This document shows positions 8,946 through 18,401 of a stretch of 64,000 bases of DNA, piece by piece (position 1 is the first letter of the stretch; every line of letters starts with the position of its first letter). Origin of the DNA: Pedobacter sp. Leaf216 (GTDB taxonomy: Bacteria; Bacteroidota; Bacteroidia; Sphingobacteriales; Sphingobacteriaceae); assembly GCF_001421515.1 (NCBI RefSeq), contig NZ_LMKM01000037.1:62001-126000 (forward strand), given 5' to 3'. Position numbers and translations under genes: made by a program. The notes beneath the pieces are model-generated. The model was not told where the DNA came from. It saw only the letters and a list, made by a program, of their open reading frames with translations, and did not search any database.

Positions 8946-9149
8946 AGATAATTTTACGATAAAAATAAGAATTTATTTACCCACCTCCACATTAAAAGAA
9001 AATCAGAATGAATTGCATAAACGGATTTCATTTATGTTAAACTTTTTAAATGGTGAATAAAATATTAAATAGATACAAAAAGCTCAAAATACATTATTTT
9101 AAACGACTAACTATAAGCGCATTAAAATAAAAATACATACATTAGAGAT

Positions 9150-10106
9150 ATGAAAAGATTAACGATTTTAGCCGCGTTAATCATCCCAATTTTTCTATGT
9201 ACTTCGTGGGGATTCTTTGCACACCAAAGGATAAACAACCTTGCCATTTTCACTTTACCAGGTGATATGATTGGTTTCTATAAAAAGAATATCAAATACA
9301 TCACCGAACACGCCGTAGATCCTGATAAACGCAGGTATGCAGATACCTTGGAAGCACCCCGGCATTACCTGGATGTAGAAAATTATGAAAAAAATATTGA
9401 TAGTATTCCCGAAAAATGGAATGATGCATTGGCTAAATATGGGCTGAAAAAGCTAAATGCAGATGGGATTGTGCCGTGGCAAATTCAGCGCACCTATTAT
9501 AGCTTGGTTAAAGCTTTTAAAACTCGCGATTCGATAAAAATCTTAAAATATTCGGCTGATTTAGGTCATTACATTGGCGATGCACATGTTCCCCTCCATA
9601 CTACGGCCAATCACAATGGCCAATTGAGCAACCAGGTAGGAATCCATGCCTTTTGGGAAAGCCGCTTGCCCGAATTATTTTCAACGAATTATAATTTTGT
9701 TGTTGGCAAAGCAAATTATATCGAAAACCCACTCAAAGAAGCTTGGAAAATACTTAAACATACACACAGCCTTGTTGATACGGTATTAACTTTCGAGGCC
9801 GACTTGAATGCATCGTACCCTTCTGCACAAAAATATAGTTTTTCAGAGCGGAATAATGCCGTACTTAAACAGTACTCTAAAGCATATTCAAAAGCTTATC
9901 ACGACAGGATGAATAACATGGTAGAAAAGCAAATGCGGTCTGCAATACTGGAAATTGGATCTTTTTGGTACTCAGCATGGGTTGATGCCGGCCAGCCTGT
10001 ACTGAAAAACCTCGTTAAAACAGAATTATTACCTGATGAGAAAAAAGATGAATCAAAAACCGAAAAGAAATACCAACAGGGCTCAGTGATTGGCCGCGAA
10101 CTTTAA
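9150..10106 (+). CDS. secreted zinc-dependent phospholipase C / S1-P1 nuclease-like protein
   Basis: A 318-residue exported protein. Residues 1-20 form a signal peptide, and the mature part starts with WGFFAHQRIN, the N-terminal Trp plus His pattern of the trinuclear zinc fold. Further ligands are visible in APRHYLDVE, LGHYIGDAHVPLHTTANH and GIHAFWESRLPEL. This fits the zinc-dependent phospholipase C family that is structurally akin to S1/P1 nuclease. Whether it cuts phospholipids or nucleic acids cannot be decided from sequence alone. The C-terminal tail is lysine- and glutamate-rich. It meets the DedA gene tail to tail with no gap. Confidence 0.85.
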   Translation: MKRLTILAALIIPIFLCTSWGFFAHQRINNLAIFTLPGDMIGFYKKNIKYITEHAVDPDKRRYADTLEAPRHYLDVENYEKNIDSIPEKWNDALAKYGLKKLNADGIVPWQIQRTYYSLVKAFKTRDSIKILKYSADLGHYIGDAHVPLHTTANHNGQLSNQVGIHAFWESRLPELFSTNYNFVVGKANYIENPLKEAWKILKHTHSLVDTVLTFEADLNASYPSAQKYSFSERNNAVLKQYSKAYSKAYHDRMNNMVEKQMRSAILEIGSFWYSAWVDAGQPVLKNLVKTELLPDEKKDESKTEKKYQQGSVIGREL

Positions 10107-10793
10107 TTATCCTTTAGGGTTTTCTCCTTCGATAATTTCTTCAATCTTCTTAGGCTGTAAACGGCTTCTAACTGCTGCCCAGATGGCGGGAACAAAAGTT
10201 ACAACAGCAATGAAGATAATTACCAGCTCAAAATTATTTTTGATTACGGGAATCTGGCCTAATAAATAACCTCCCAACAGCAATGCAACTATCCACGCAA
10301 CACCGCCAATGATATTATAGTAAGTAAAACGCCCAAACGGCATTTTGGCAATTCCGGCTACAAAAGGTGCAATGGTTCTAAAAATTGGCAAAAACCTACT
10401 TAGCATAATCGCTTTACCGCCATGTTTCTCAAAAAATTCGTGTGACTGATGGTAATATTTCAGCTTTAAAATTTTGTTTTTTTCCTTAAATACACCTGCC
10501 CCCAATACCGTTCCGAGTTTGTAATTTACTGTATTTCCTAAAATTGCGGCCACAATTAAGATAACCAACATGATCCAGATATTTAAACCAGTTTCATGTT
10601 CACCTGCAATTAAAGCACCCATTGCAAAAAGCAGAGAGTCGCCCGGAAGAAATGGTGTTACCACAAAACCAGTTTCAGCAAAAATAATCAGGAATAAAAT
10701 AAGGTAAGTCCAGGTGCGGTATTCGTTTACAATTTCTGCTAAATGAACGTCGATATGAAGAATAAAATCTAAAAGCTGATGTAGTAATTCCAA
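10107..10793 (-). CDS. DedA family (VTT domain) membrane protein, TTG start
   Basis: A 228-residue integral membrane protein of the DedA/VTT family, involved in lipid carrier recycling and membrane homeostasis in other bacteria. The pattern is complete: FAETGFVVTPFLPGDSLLFA near residue 40, the long amphipathic segment, then HGGKAIMLSRFLPIFRTIAP, FVAGIAKMPFGRF and NIIGGVAWI. No ATG exists ahead of the conserved part; the start is TTG at 10793, supported by a perfect TACTTTTG element 17 bases upstream. The lysine-rich C-terminus is probably cytosolic. Confidence 0.9.
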   Translation of the reverse strand: MELLHQLLDFILHIDVHLAEIVNEYRTWTYLILFLIIFAETGFVVTPFLPGDSLLFAMGALIAGEHETGLNIWIMLVILIVAAILGNTVNYKLGTVLGAGVFKEKNKILKLKYYHQSHEFFEKHGGKAIMLSRFLPIFRTIAPFVAGIAKMPFGRFTYYNIIGGVAWIVALLLGGYLLGQIPVIKNNFELVIIFIAVVTFVPAIWAAVRSRLQPKKIEEIIEGENPKG

Positions 10794-10809
10794 TTGATCT
10801 GATTTTGGG

Positions 10810-10817
10810 CAAAAGTA
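10810..10817 (-). promoter_or_regulatory. -7 promoter element of the DedA gene
   Basis: On the minus strand TACTTTTG, a full TAnnTTTG match, 17 bases before the TTG start. It supports initiation at that rare start codon. Confidence 0.5.
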
Positions 10818-10859
10818 TGAATAGTATAGAGATTATGTGCTAGTAAATTGCAATAAATA

Positions 10860-11561
10860 TTAATTGGTGGATATTATCCTATTTTTAAGCTCACCTTTTC
10901 TATCTCCATCAAGCAATATTAGGTAAACCCTACCCTTATTAATATTAAATGTATCAAGCGGTGTTACTATTGGAGGCGGATTTGTTGCGGTAGGGCTTGA
11001 TAGCTTGAAGGCAAATTTCATTGCTTTGTTAACCTTCACTTTAAAGGTTTTAATCCCACCATAAGCCAGCGTAGATTCTTTAGGGCTTGCTACATTTGTA
11101 CTGTCGGTTATAACCACACTGGAACCTAAGGTATAGCCCAGGTTTAAAAATGTTAGTTTAGCAGAGTCAAGATCGGGCTTTACATCATCTTGGTAGATTT
11201 TTAACTTGGCTGGCTTATCGATAGCTTCTTTAAGGTAAAAAACAGAATAATTCTGGCCAATTTTAAATGCCTGATCTGGAAGAGAAGTAACATCAACCCC
11301 GCTATTGATATTTTTTGTTGTAATTTTAAAAGTAGAATCTCCAGGAATTACAACATAACTCGTATTCGCATTATAAGTTACAGAAGTTCCGATCTGAATT
11401 CCGTTTAAATAAAAATTTTGCGTTGTATCTGTAGAAGCGGCATGGAAAAAACGAATTTTAGCATCGCCTTTAATAAAATTATTGTTTTTAATACAAGAGC
11501 TGATTAAAATGGCACATGCAAAAAGAAAGAATGTTTTAACAAACACTACTGTATTTTTCAT
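10860..11561 (-). CDS. DUF4397 domain lipoprotein (copy 2)
   Basis: A 233-residue protein with a type II signal peptide: a hydrophobic stretch ending in the lipobox LISSC at about residues 19-23, so it should be lipidated and envelope bound. The following GDAKIRFFHAASTDTTQNFY and YLNGIQIGTSVTYN segments are typical of DUF4397, a beta-rich domain of unknown role. A second half repeats the pattern (AKLTFLNLGYTLGSS). It lies 60 bases downstream of a paralogue in the same orientation and is probably co-transcribed with it. Confidence 0.82.
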   Translation of the reverse strand: MKNTVVFVKTFFLFACAILISSCIKNNNFIKGDAKIRFFHAASTDTTQNFYLNGIQIGTSVTYNANTSYVVIPGDSTFKITTKNINSGVDVTSLPDQAFKIGQNYSVFYLKEAIDKPAKLKIYQDDVKPDLDSAKLTFLNLGYTLGSSVVITDSTNVASPKESTLAYGGIKTFKVKVNKAMKFAFKLSSPTATNPPPIVTPLDTFNINKGRVYLILLDGDRKGELKNRIISTN

Positions 11562-11621
11562 AAGGTAAAACTGATGCTAATAAAACGTAAAGATAACAGA
11601 AACCATATGAATTTGTTAAAA

Positions 11622-12299
11622 TTAATTATCGGTAATAATATGTGCCTGTAACGTTGCTGCAGTTGTGCCACTAAACCAAATTGTATAGATTTTGCCAGCC
11701 TCTAAAGCAGAACTATCAATGGTTTTAATGTTACCAGAACCTACCACATTATACCTTAAATTAAAAGTTGTATCAACCGTAAAGTAAGAAGAAGCTTCTT
11801 TAAAAGCCAAACCGTTAACGAATTGCGTTCCTCCTTGTACCATTACATTAATACCCGTTGTAAAATTAGGACTCAAACTGATTAATTTAATTTTAGCTTT
11901 ACCAATTTCAGTGTTGCTCAAATTATCTTCATAACTTACAACCTCCATATCGCCTTTTTTATTGGTAACTAAAAATGTGGTGTAGGTGATAGATGGCGTA
12001 AAATTTAGTGATGTATCAGTACTTGCGCTATTTGTTCCGGTATAAGAAATATTTCTGTTGCCTGAAGGTATTTTAACATATTCACTGCTTTCGCCAAAAG
12101 CCAAAGCGGTAGCTGTTAGTTTTTCATTGTCTAAATATACATCCTGGTTAACAGCAGCTTGCGAGGCGTTAACAATTTTCACCTTGGCCTGTCCTTTAAC
12201 AACTTCGTCTGGATCGTGTTTTTTGCAGGCTGATAAGCCAATTGTCAGAAAAGAAATAATTAAAATTAATGATTTCGAGAGAGAAGTATAGATTTTCAT
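11622..12299 (-). CDS. DUF4397 domain lipoprotein (copy 1)
   Basis: A 225-residue lipoprotein: signal MKIYTSLSKSLILIISFLTI, lipobox IGLSAC, then CKKHDPDE. The body has two DUF4397-type halves, each opening with a strand such as GQAKVKIVNASQAAVNQDVY and AKIKLISLSPNFTTG. I use the ATG at 12299, since the 15-residue upstream extension spoils the signal peptide. Similar layout and size to the downstream gene suggest tandem duplication with strong divergence. It is located after dnaN, 80 bases beyond the dnaN stop; function unknown. Confidence 0.82.
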   Translation of the reverse strand: MKIYTSLSKSLILIISFLTIGLSACKKHDPDEVVKGQAKVKIVNASQAAVNQDVYLDNEKLTATALAFGESSEYVKIPSGNRNISYTGTNSASTDTSLNFTPSITYTTFLVTNKKGDMEVVSYEDNLSNTEIGKAKIKLISLSPNFTTGINVMVQGGTQFVNGLAFKEASSYFTVDTTFNLRYNVVGSGNIKTIDSSALEAGKIYTIWFSGTTAATLQAHIITDN

Positions 12300-12379
12300 A
12301 AGTTGGTTAGTTTGGTAAACAAGAATGGCTCGGTCAAAAACCAAGCCATTTTATATACAAAACTAAAAAACTAGTAGTT

Positions 12380-13504
12380 TTAGTAGCTATTGTTTAACAT
12401 TACCGGCATTACCAACATTAAAACATCTTCGTTTTCATCATTGGTTTGAGGAATCAAAAGCCCTGCCCTATTAGGTGTAGAAAGTTCTAAAGTGACTTCA
12501 TCGCCACTTAAATTGCTCAACATTTCAATCAAAAAACGAGCATTAAAGCCTATTTCAAGGTCTTCACCATCATATTGACAGCTTAAACGCTCATGTGCTT
12601 CATTTGCAAAATCTAAATCTTCGGATGAAATATTTAATTCGCTACCACTAATTTTTAACCTTACCTGGTGAGTGGTTTTGTTTGCAAAAATTACAACCCT
12701 GCGAAGTGTATTTAAAAATAAACTTCGATCAATAATTAATTTGTTTGGGTTGTTTGTAGGAATTACTGCCTCATAATCGGGATAACGCTCGTCTATTAAA
12801 CGACACACCAGGTTTATATTTTCGAACTTAAAGAAAGCACTTGTAGCATTATAATCAACAGAAACATTAATATCTGTTGATGGCAATGCAGCTTTTAATA
12901 ATGTTAAGGCTTTTTTTGGCAAAATAAATGATGTTGCTTTATCAGCTTTACTATCCATACGGCGGTAGCGCACCAATTTATGTGCATCTGTTGCCACGAA
13001 AGTGATGTGCTGAGGAGATAACTGGCAGAAAACACCTGTCATTGCCGGACGAAGTTCATCATTACTTACAGCAAAAATGGTTTTTGTAATTGCTTCTGTT
13101 AAAACCGATGCTGGTAAATTTACTGAAGAAGCATTTTCTACAATCGGAATTTTTGGAAAATCATCACCGTTTTCGCCACTCAATTTATATTTACCGTCGC
13201 CTGCGCTAATCTCAATTGCGAAAGTACTGTCATCAATGTTGAATGCAATTGGCTGATCGGGTAATGTTTTAAGGGTATCTAATAAAATTTTAGATGGAAC
13301 TGCCACTTTACCTTCTTCCTTAGATTCTACAGCCAAAGCAGTTGTCATGCTGGTTTGTAAATCGGTAGCTGAGATAGTTAAGTTTCCATCTTTAATTTCG
13401 AAAAGAAAATTTTCTAGTATAGGTAAAACTGTACTGCTGCTTGATGCACCATTTACAGTTTGTAAGTGTTTTAATAGAGTTGATGTGGATACAATAAATC
13501 TCAT
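12380..13504 (-). CDS. dnaN: DNA polymerase III sliding clamp (beta subunit)
   Basis: A 374-residue beta clamp, the normal length. It starts MRFIVSTSTLLKHLQTVNGA and shows three repeated clamp domains, with NFLFEIKDGNLTISATDLQT, AVPSKILLDTLKTLPDQPIA, RPAMTGVFCQLSPQHITFVA and ATDAHKLVRYR in the first two, and the conserved C-terminal LVMPVMLNNSY. The clamp tethers the replicative polymerase. It is not beside dnaA here but after gldG, with its own -7 element. Confidence 0.97.
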   Translation of the reverse strand: MRFIVSTSTLLKHLQTVNGASSSSTVLPILENFLFEIKDGNLTISATDLQTSMTTALAVESKEEGKVAVPSKILLDTLKTLPDQPIAFNIDDSTFAIEISAGDGKYKLSGENGDDFPKIPIVENASSVNLPASVLTEAITKTIFAVSNDELRPAMTGVFCQLSPQHITFVATDAHKLVRYRRMDSKADKATSFILPKKALTLLKAALPSTDINVSVDYNATSAFFKFENINLVCRLIDERYPDYEAVIPTNNPNKLIIDRSLFLNTLRRVVIFANKTTHQVRLKISGSELNISSEDLDFANEAHERLSCQYDGEDLEIGFNARFLIEMLSNLSGDEVTLELSTPNRAGLLIPQTNDENEDVLMLVMPVMLNNSY

Positions 13505-13524
13505 GATATCATTTTAGTCTTCTT

Positions 13525-13532
13525 CAAAAATA
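13525..13532 (-). promoter_or_regulatory. -7 promoter element of dnaN
   Basis: On the minus strand TATTTTTG, matching TAnnTTTG, 21 bases ahead of the dnaN ATG and inside the 34-base gap after gldG. It suggests dnaN is transcribed separately from gldFG. Confidence 0.45.
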
Positions 13533-13538
13533 TAAAAA

Positions 13539-15260
13539 TTATTTAGCGTACTTGTATTTGCGGTAATAATGTTGAAAAATCGCAAACAATATTAACAATA
13601 GCAAGGGAGCCACAACATTTATGAACTGCCATTTTGTTTTTTCGAGTTTAATTTTGGCTTTATCCAATAACCTTATCTTCACTTCTTTATTTCTTAGCGT
13701 AATTAAGTTATCATCATCGGTAAAATAATCAACTATATTCAATAACAAAGCTTTATTTCCAAAAGTACGTTGCGAATATCGGTCGTATCCCAATGGGAAA
13801 GGATTTCCATTTTGCTCGGATACCTGATTTTTGAATACATCACCGTCGCCAATTACAATCATTTTTGCCGGTTTACCTATACTTTGTACACTATAAGGTT
13901 GTGTTATTGTAGCGGGTAATGGCCTGCCTGCAAAAACAGATGGGAAGTTTCCTTCCAGCATTAATCCAACATTTTCTGGTTTGCTCTGGAAAGATCTTGG
14001 ATCCAACTGTTCGCCAACCATCTGCAAGCTAAACAATTTAGGCACATTGTAAACCTTATTAAATGCAGATGTTGTTAAAATATATGATTTCTTTATTCCC
14101 CTGGCTCCAATAGTATCCACTGTGCTCGGAAATTCAGATTTTATGCCATCTAACTTTTTCACAACACTTTGAGCCGTATCAGGCAACAAAACAGGATAGT
14201 AAATCCATGGTACCAGTTCCATTTGATTTTGCCCGCCAACAACACCTGTAGATACCGGAATTTCGGCACTGTTTGCAGGATCGGCAATGATATTGTAATT
14301 AATCCTTGCACCATACATAAAAAGCATATCATTTAGGTTCAGATCACGATTAATCGCCATTTGACCGCTTCTGCCCCTTAAACTATCCAATTCTGCATTC
14401 ACCTGATCTATGCTCCAAAGAACCCTGCCACCATTCATCACAAAGTAATTGATTTTATACTTCTCTGCTTCAGTAAAAGGCTTTTTAGGCTTTGCGATAA
14501 TTAACATTTTCAATTTATCCAATCCAGCTTTATCGATACTGTTTAAATCAATACGACCTACTAAATAACTGCCAGAAAGCGTATGGATGGCATCAGCTAG
14601 TTGCAAATCAGAAAGTTCGCCATTAGATTCTGAAAAACCAATCCTGGGATTATCGCCCGAAAGCACTTTTTTCAAACTTGAAGTGAAAATATACTCCAGG
14701 TTTTCAATAGATCGGTTGATATTGTCTTCATAATTACCACGGGTATCCAGATTCTGAAAAAGTTTAATTGGAAATTCCTTTCCATCACTTTCTATCATGG
14801 CCATTGGAAATACGAGTTTCTGTGTTAAGCCATCTTCGGTTTTAACACTTAAATTGGTCGCTTCAATTCCTCTTTCATACAGATTATTGATCACGGTATC
14901 TTGATCTGCCTGATTCAAACCTGCAAGCGGATCAACAAAAACCACTTTTACATTGGTTTTGGCATAAGCCCGATAATCAGATAAAATATCTGAAACGGCA
15001 GCTTGCAACCGCTTAAATGCCGGAGGCAGCTCTCCGGCTAAAAATACTGTGATTATTACCTGCTTTTCATTTTTTTGAAGAATCGATTTTGTTTTTTCGC
15101 TTAAGGTGAACCGTTTATCTGCTGTAAAATCGAACCTGTGGAAAACATATTGACCAGCAGTGTTTAAAATGACCAACACCGCTATCACTATAATAAAACT
15201 GAAACATTTGTTTTTCTGCTTCACTATCGTTTCCCTCCTATTATTAATTTGGTGAAACAT
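13539..15260 (-). CDS. gldG: gliding-motility-type ABC transporter auxiliary protein GldG
   Basis: A 573-residue membrane-anchored protein: N-terminal membrane segment (about residues 20-40), a large extracytoplasmic domain (TADKRFTLSEKTKSILQKNE, then a GIFT-like domain), and a C-terminal membrane anchor (residues 544-563) before a short basic tail. This is the layout of GldG, the partner of the GldF permease. In Flavobacterium johnsoniae GldA, GldF and GldG form an ABC transporter needed for gliding. Its start overlaps the gldF 3' end by 37 bases, so the two are translationally linked. Confidence 0.9.
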   Translation of the reverse strand: MFHQINNRRETIVKQKNKCFSFIIVIAVLVILNTAGQYVFHRFDFTADKRFTLSEKTKSILQKNEKQVIITVFLAGELPPAFKRLQAAVSDILSDYRAYAKTNVKVVFVDPLAGLNQADQDTVINNLYERGIEATNLSVKTEDGLTQKLVFPMAMIESDGKEFPIKLFQNLDTRGNYEDNINRSIENLEYIFTSSLKKVLSGDNPRIGFSESNGELSDLQLADAIHTLSGSYLVGRIDLNSIDKAGLDKLKMLIIAKPKKPFTEAEKYKINYFVMNGGRVLWSIDQVNAELDSLRGRSGQMAINRDLNLNDMLFMYGARINYNIIADPANSAEIPVSTGVVGGQNQMELVPWIYYPVLLPDTAQSVVKKLDGIKSEFPSTVDTIGARGIKKSYILTTSAFNKVYNVPKLFSLQMVGEQLDPRSFQSKPENVGLMLEGNFPSVFAGRPLPATITQPYSVQSIGKPAKMIVIGDGDVFKNQVSEQNGNPFPLGYDRYSQRTFGNKALLLNIVDYFTDDDNLITLRNKEVKIRLLDKAKIKLEKTKWQFINVVAPLLLLILFAIFQHYYRKYKYAK

Positions 15261-15949
15261 AAAAACAGCACTGAAAAGGTAATAAAGTAAATTAAATCCC
15301 TGGTATCTAAAACCCCGCGACTGATGGAAACGTAATGCTGATTGATGCCTAAATTTGTAATTGTGCTATCAATTGCTTGCATGGCAGCGATTTTACTCAG
15401 GTAATCGAATCCCAAAAAGGAAAATGCACAAAGAGCAGCGCATATTACAAAAGCAATTACCTGGTTTTTAGTTAAAGACGAAGAGAAAATACCAATTGAA
15501 GTAAATGCTGCTCCTAATAAAAATAAACCAATGTATGAGCCAATTACCGATCCTGAATCGATATTTCCTTCCGGAAAACCGAGTTTTGAAATGCTATAAT
15601 AATAAATTAAGGTCGGAATTAAAGCAAAAAGCACCAATACCAGGCTTGCAAAGTATTTTGCTGCAATTACCTGCCAGAGTTGTATGGGTTTGGTAATTAA
15701 AAGTTCATAAGTGCCTTCACGCCTCTCTTCTGCGAATGACCGCATGGTAATTGCAGGAATTAGAAACATAAAAAGATAGGGAACCAGGCTAAAAAAGCCA
15801 TCTAATTCTGCATATCCATAATCAAGAATGGAAGTATCGGGAAAAAACCAAAGTAACAGGCCCGAAACCAATAGAAAAACGCCAATGGTTATATAAGCAA
15901 CCATCGAACTTGAAAAACTGAATAACTCGCGTTTAAAAACTGCGTACAT
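15224..15949 (-). CDS. gldF: gliding-motility-type ABC transporter permease GldF
   Basis: A 241-residue permease with six membrane segments, typical of the ABC-2 subfamily: MYAVFKRELFSFSSSMVAYI, the conserved PAITMRSFAEERREGTYELL loop (residues about 65-85) and ITKPIQLWQVIAAKYFASL. GldF forms the channel, and the ATPase would be GldA, encoded 3 kb upstream on the same strand. Transport substrate is unknown. The gldF-gldG overlap is the same as in other Bacteroidota. Confidence 0.92.
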   Translation of the reverse strand: MYAVFKRELFSFSSSMVAYITIGVFLLVSGLLLWFFPDTSILDYGYAELDGFFSLVPYLFMFLIPAITMRSFAEERREGTYELLITKPIQLWQVIAAKYFASLVLVLFALIPTLIYYYSISKLGFPEGNIDSGSVIGSYIGLFLLGAAFTSIGIFSSSLTKNQVIAFVICAALCAFSFLGFDYLSKIAAMQAIDSTITNLGINQHYVSISRGVLDTRDLIYFITFSVLFLCFTKLIIGGKR

Positions 15950-16039
15950 GTGCTATTAAAACGCCGAAGTTAACCATTTATTCCTGCAAAATTAAAAGGA
16001 CTTTGATTAAATACAGGTTATAAAAATCTATTTAAAATT

Positions 16040-16069
16040 AAGGATTTCCAGTACCAACCAGAAATCCTT
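16040..16069 (-). terminator. terminator after outer-membrane gene at 16.1 kb
   Basis: Stem AAGGATTTC / GAAATCCTT with a 12-base loop, followed on the minus strand by AATTTTAAA. It lies 43 bases past the stop of the beta-barrel gene. The T-run is weak. Confidence 0.55.
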
Positions 16070-16111
16070 ATTTTAAAAAATTGCATGAAGATTAAAGCTT
16101 TTCTTTCAGTT

Positions 16112-16768
16112 TTAAAAAGAAAAGCCTAAACCCACCGAGAAAACTTTATTTTTAAAGGTAATTTCGTCCGATAGATCTGTATCTGCAATACTGCTTAATC
16201 CTAATCCGTAGCCAGCATGGATATTGATACCATTGTTCAATTGATAACCTGCCAAAAAGTTAATCCCAAAATCGGTACGCTTAAATTCTGATTCATTCTC
16301 ACCAAACTTGATGTCTTCTTTAAGAGAACCATATTTAACATTTGCATTGATTAAGTAGGCAAAATAAGGTCCGGCACCAACAAAAAACTTACCAGAGTTG
16401 CCCAATTTAAAATTGGCCAATACGTTTACCGGCAACTCCAGATAATTAAAGTTCAAAGTTACTTTTTCATCAGTGTCAAAATCATCAGTTCCGAAAGCAA
16501 AGTTGTCGTTATTTAGTTTTGTTCCTTTGCCGATAAAACTTAAACCTGGCTGGATTGAAACTACATCCGATATGGCAAACTCAGCTGTTCCACCTACATA
16601 GAAAGATGTTTTTGTATCGAAACTTATTGAGGTGCTACCTGAAGATACGGTCATATTTGGAAAAGCTACCCCTGCTTTTACCCCAAAAGTTACCGGTTTG
16701 TTAGTTTGAGCTGAAGCTGCAAAGCTTAAGCCTGCAACTGTTAATAAAGATAATACGAGTGTTTTCAT
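16112..16768 (-). CDS. outer-membrane beta-barrel (porin-family) protein
   Basis: A 218-residue protein from the ATG at 16768. MKTLVLSLLTVAGLSFAASA is a signal peptide, with cleavage before QTNKPV. The rest has alternating strands ending in aromatic residues (FGVKAGVAFPNMTV, YLELPVNVLANFKLG, FFVGAGPYFAYLIN, FGINFLAGYQLNNGINIHAG) and a C-terminal phenylalanine (VGLGFSF), as expected for an outer-membrane barrel of the PorT/OmpW-like superfamily. First of four such genes on this strand. Ligand unknown; an upstream in-frame start at 16807 only adds a charged 13-residue leader. Confidence 0.83.
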   Translation of the reverse strand: MKTLVLSLLTVAGLSFAASAQTNKPVTFGVKAGVAFPNMTVSSGSTSISFDTKTSFYVGGTAEFAISDVVSIQPGLSFIGKGTKLNNDNFAFGTDDFDTDEKVTLNFNYLELPVNVLANFKLGNSGKFFVGAGPYFAYLINANVKYGSLKEDIKFGENESEFKRTDFGINFLAGYQLNNGINIHAGYGLGLSSIADTDLSDEITFKNKVFSVGLGFSF

Positions 16769-16891
16769 CTGATTTTTAAGAATTGTTTTTAGTTTCCGTG
16801 TTTTCACCTATAAGCGAAAACGGTACAATGATAAACAAACTAATTTAATAGTTAATAAAAATGATTAATTATTTTAATCAGTATATACAAC

Positions 16892-16916
16892 AAAACCCCC
16901 AATTTAGTGGAGGCTT
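16892..16916 (-). terminator. terminator after outer-membrane gene at 16.9 kb
   Basis: On the minus strand AAGCCTCC pairs with the GGGGGTTTT arm across an ACTAAATT loop, and the arm runs into a T-rich TTTTGTTG. It lies about 25 bases after the stop. Confidence 0.6.
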
Positions 16917-16939
16917 TGAAAATAAACTATGGATTAATA

Positions 16940-17470
16940 TTATAAACCAAATGCAAAAGCAGCACGTAAGCCAATAAAGCCTGTAGAACCGCCATTTCCT
17001 GACCAGTTTTCATAACGTAAACCGAAATCCAAACTAGATTTATCAGCAACTGAAAATGATGCACCTAATGTTGGAGCAACAGCAAATAAAGTGCTACCAC
17101 CGGTTTCGGTACTAATTGCAGCACCTAATTCGCCTGCACCATAAAAGTTGCCACCAAAATAATATTTAGCACCAGCTTTTAATGGAACAACACCTACACT
17201 TGTTTTAGCACCTATAGCTTTTAGATAATCTTTAGCATCGCCAGTAGCCATTACAGATAAATAACCAGCAGAACCGGTTAAACTTAAAGATTTAGCAACC
17301 GGATGTTCATATTGTAATGAACCGCCTACAATTAAAGCATTTGAATTTTTTTCGGTTGGCAAACCAAACTCAGCACCGATGCTTAATTTTTGAACCGCTC
17401 CTTCTGTTTGAGCTGATGCTGCAAAGCCAAAGCCTGCAACAATTAATAAAGAAAGTAATACTTTTTTCAT
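16940..17470 (-). CDS. small outer-membrane beta-barrel protein
   Basis: A 176-residue protein. MKKVLLSLLIVAGFGFAASA is a signal peptide. The mature part (LSIGAEFGLPTEKNSNALIV, YEHPVAKSLSLTGSAGYLSV, LKAGAKYYFGGNFYGAGELG, LDFGLRYENW, FIGLRAAFAFGL) is a small barrel of about eight strands. It shares arrangement and motifs (FDFGLRYE.W...GFIGLR, LKAG.KY.FG) with the gene at 18402-18944, so the two are paralogues interrupted by a third family member. The function is unknown. Confidence 0.82.
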   Translation of the reverse strand: MKKVLLSLLIVAGFGFAASAQTEGAVQKLSIGAEFGLPTEKNSNALIVGGSLQYEHPVAKSLSLTGSAGYLSVMATGDAKDYLKAIGAKTSVGVVPLKAGAKYYFGGNFYGAGELGAAISTETGGSTLFAVAPTLGASFSVADKSSLDFGLRYENWSGNGGSTGFIGLRAAFAFGL

Positions 17471-17587
17471 GTGATTTTTGTTAATTAAACTTATTATTTA
17501 GTTAAGCAAATAGACACCATAAAAATTAAAAAGTTACACTAATAATTAAAAAACTTAAGAAAGTTACCATCGATAAAAAACAAAAAA

Positions 17588-17609
17588 CGCCCTGAAACTA
17601 TTCAGGGCG
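17588..17609 (-). terminator. strong rho-independent terminator
   Basis: Stem CGCCCTGAA / TTCAGGGCG with a four-base loop, followed on the minus strand by GTTTTTTG, located 22 bases after the stop of the barrel gene at 17632. The stem core CCCTGAA/TTCAGGG is also the hairpin of the 97-bp repeat unit. Confidence 0.85.
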
Positions 17610-17631
17610 CATTTTTTAATGTGAGTTTGCG

Positions 17632-18162
17632 TTAAAAAGAAAAGCCTAAACCAAAACCTAGATTTGGTAAAACACCGCTACCTTTTAAGGTGGAAAAAGC
17701 ACCATCATTATCATCATAATTAAATGAAGAATAGGCAGCACCAAGGTTTAAATCGATCACAAAACCGCTATCAAAGGCCCATTGGTAACCTGCTTTTGCA
17801 CCAATATTCAACGATCCATAATTGGTTTTGTAATCTTTACCGTCATTAAAATCTTCAATCTTTACTTTTCCGGAAAGGTATCCAACTTTTGCACCCAAAT
17901 ACCAGCCATGTAAGCTTTCGCGGAAATAATAACGGTATTGGGCTTCGCCACCAATACTGGAGTATTTAGAATCAGAAAGTTTATAGCCAGCTACACCTAA
18001 ACCAGCACTCACTGAACTGTTGGCACCAATTTTAAATTCTCCACTTACTAAATCCGTACCCCCTAAAAGCGCGAGAGGATTAGCTTTAATTGCAATTGTT
18101 TGAGCTTTAGTTGCAAATCCTAATCCTGCAACCATTAATAAAGACAATAGTGTTTTTTTCAT
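17632..18162 (-). CDS. small outer-membrane beta-barrel protein
   Basis: A 176-residue protein with signal peptide MKKTLLSLLMVAGLGFATKA and barrel strands such as IAIKANPLALLGGTDLVSGE, GAEAQYRYYF-like and LPNLGFGLGFSF at the C-terminus. It resembles DUF3575-type barrels: the phrase NPLALLGGTDLVSGEF and YYFRESLHGWYLGAKVGYLSG. The signal peptide is almost the same as those of the flanking barrels while the mature parts differ, so the leader is shared but the barrels belong to different subfamilies. Function unknown; four barrels in a row suggest independent units, since each has its own terminator. Confidence 0.82.
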   Translation of the reverse strand: MKKTLLSLLMVAGLGFATKAQTIAIKANPLALLGGTDLVSGEFKIGANSSVSAGLGVAGYKLSDSKYSSIGGEAQYRYYFRESLHGWYLGAKVGYLSGKVKIEDFNDGKDYKTNYGSLNIGAKAGYQWAFDSGFVIDLNLGAAYSSFNYDDNDGAFSTLKGSGVLPNLGFGLGFSF

Positions 18163-18401
18163 TATAATTATTTAAAGTTTAATTGCAAGCGTAAGGCAAG
18201 CGATGTGCCATCACGAACTATAACTTTAGTAAATAGCCAACAAACAGCCTTTACAATGCATTTAAGCCAGAAAAAAACTATAAAATAATATTTGCGATTA
18301 AAGCAGTAAGAAAATTCGGGTTTTCATTACTGTGGATTTATTTCAACGAAATGGGGAAAATATTCCACATGTGAAATAAAACAATTATTAATATTTAAGA
18401 A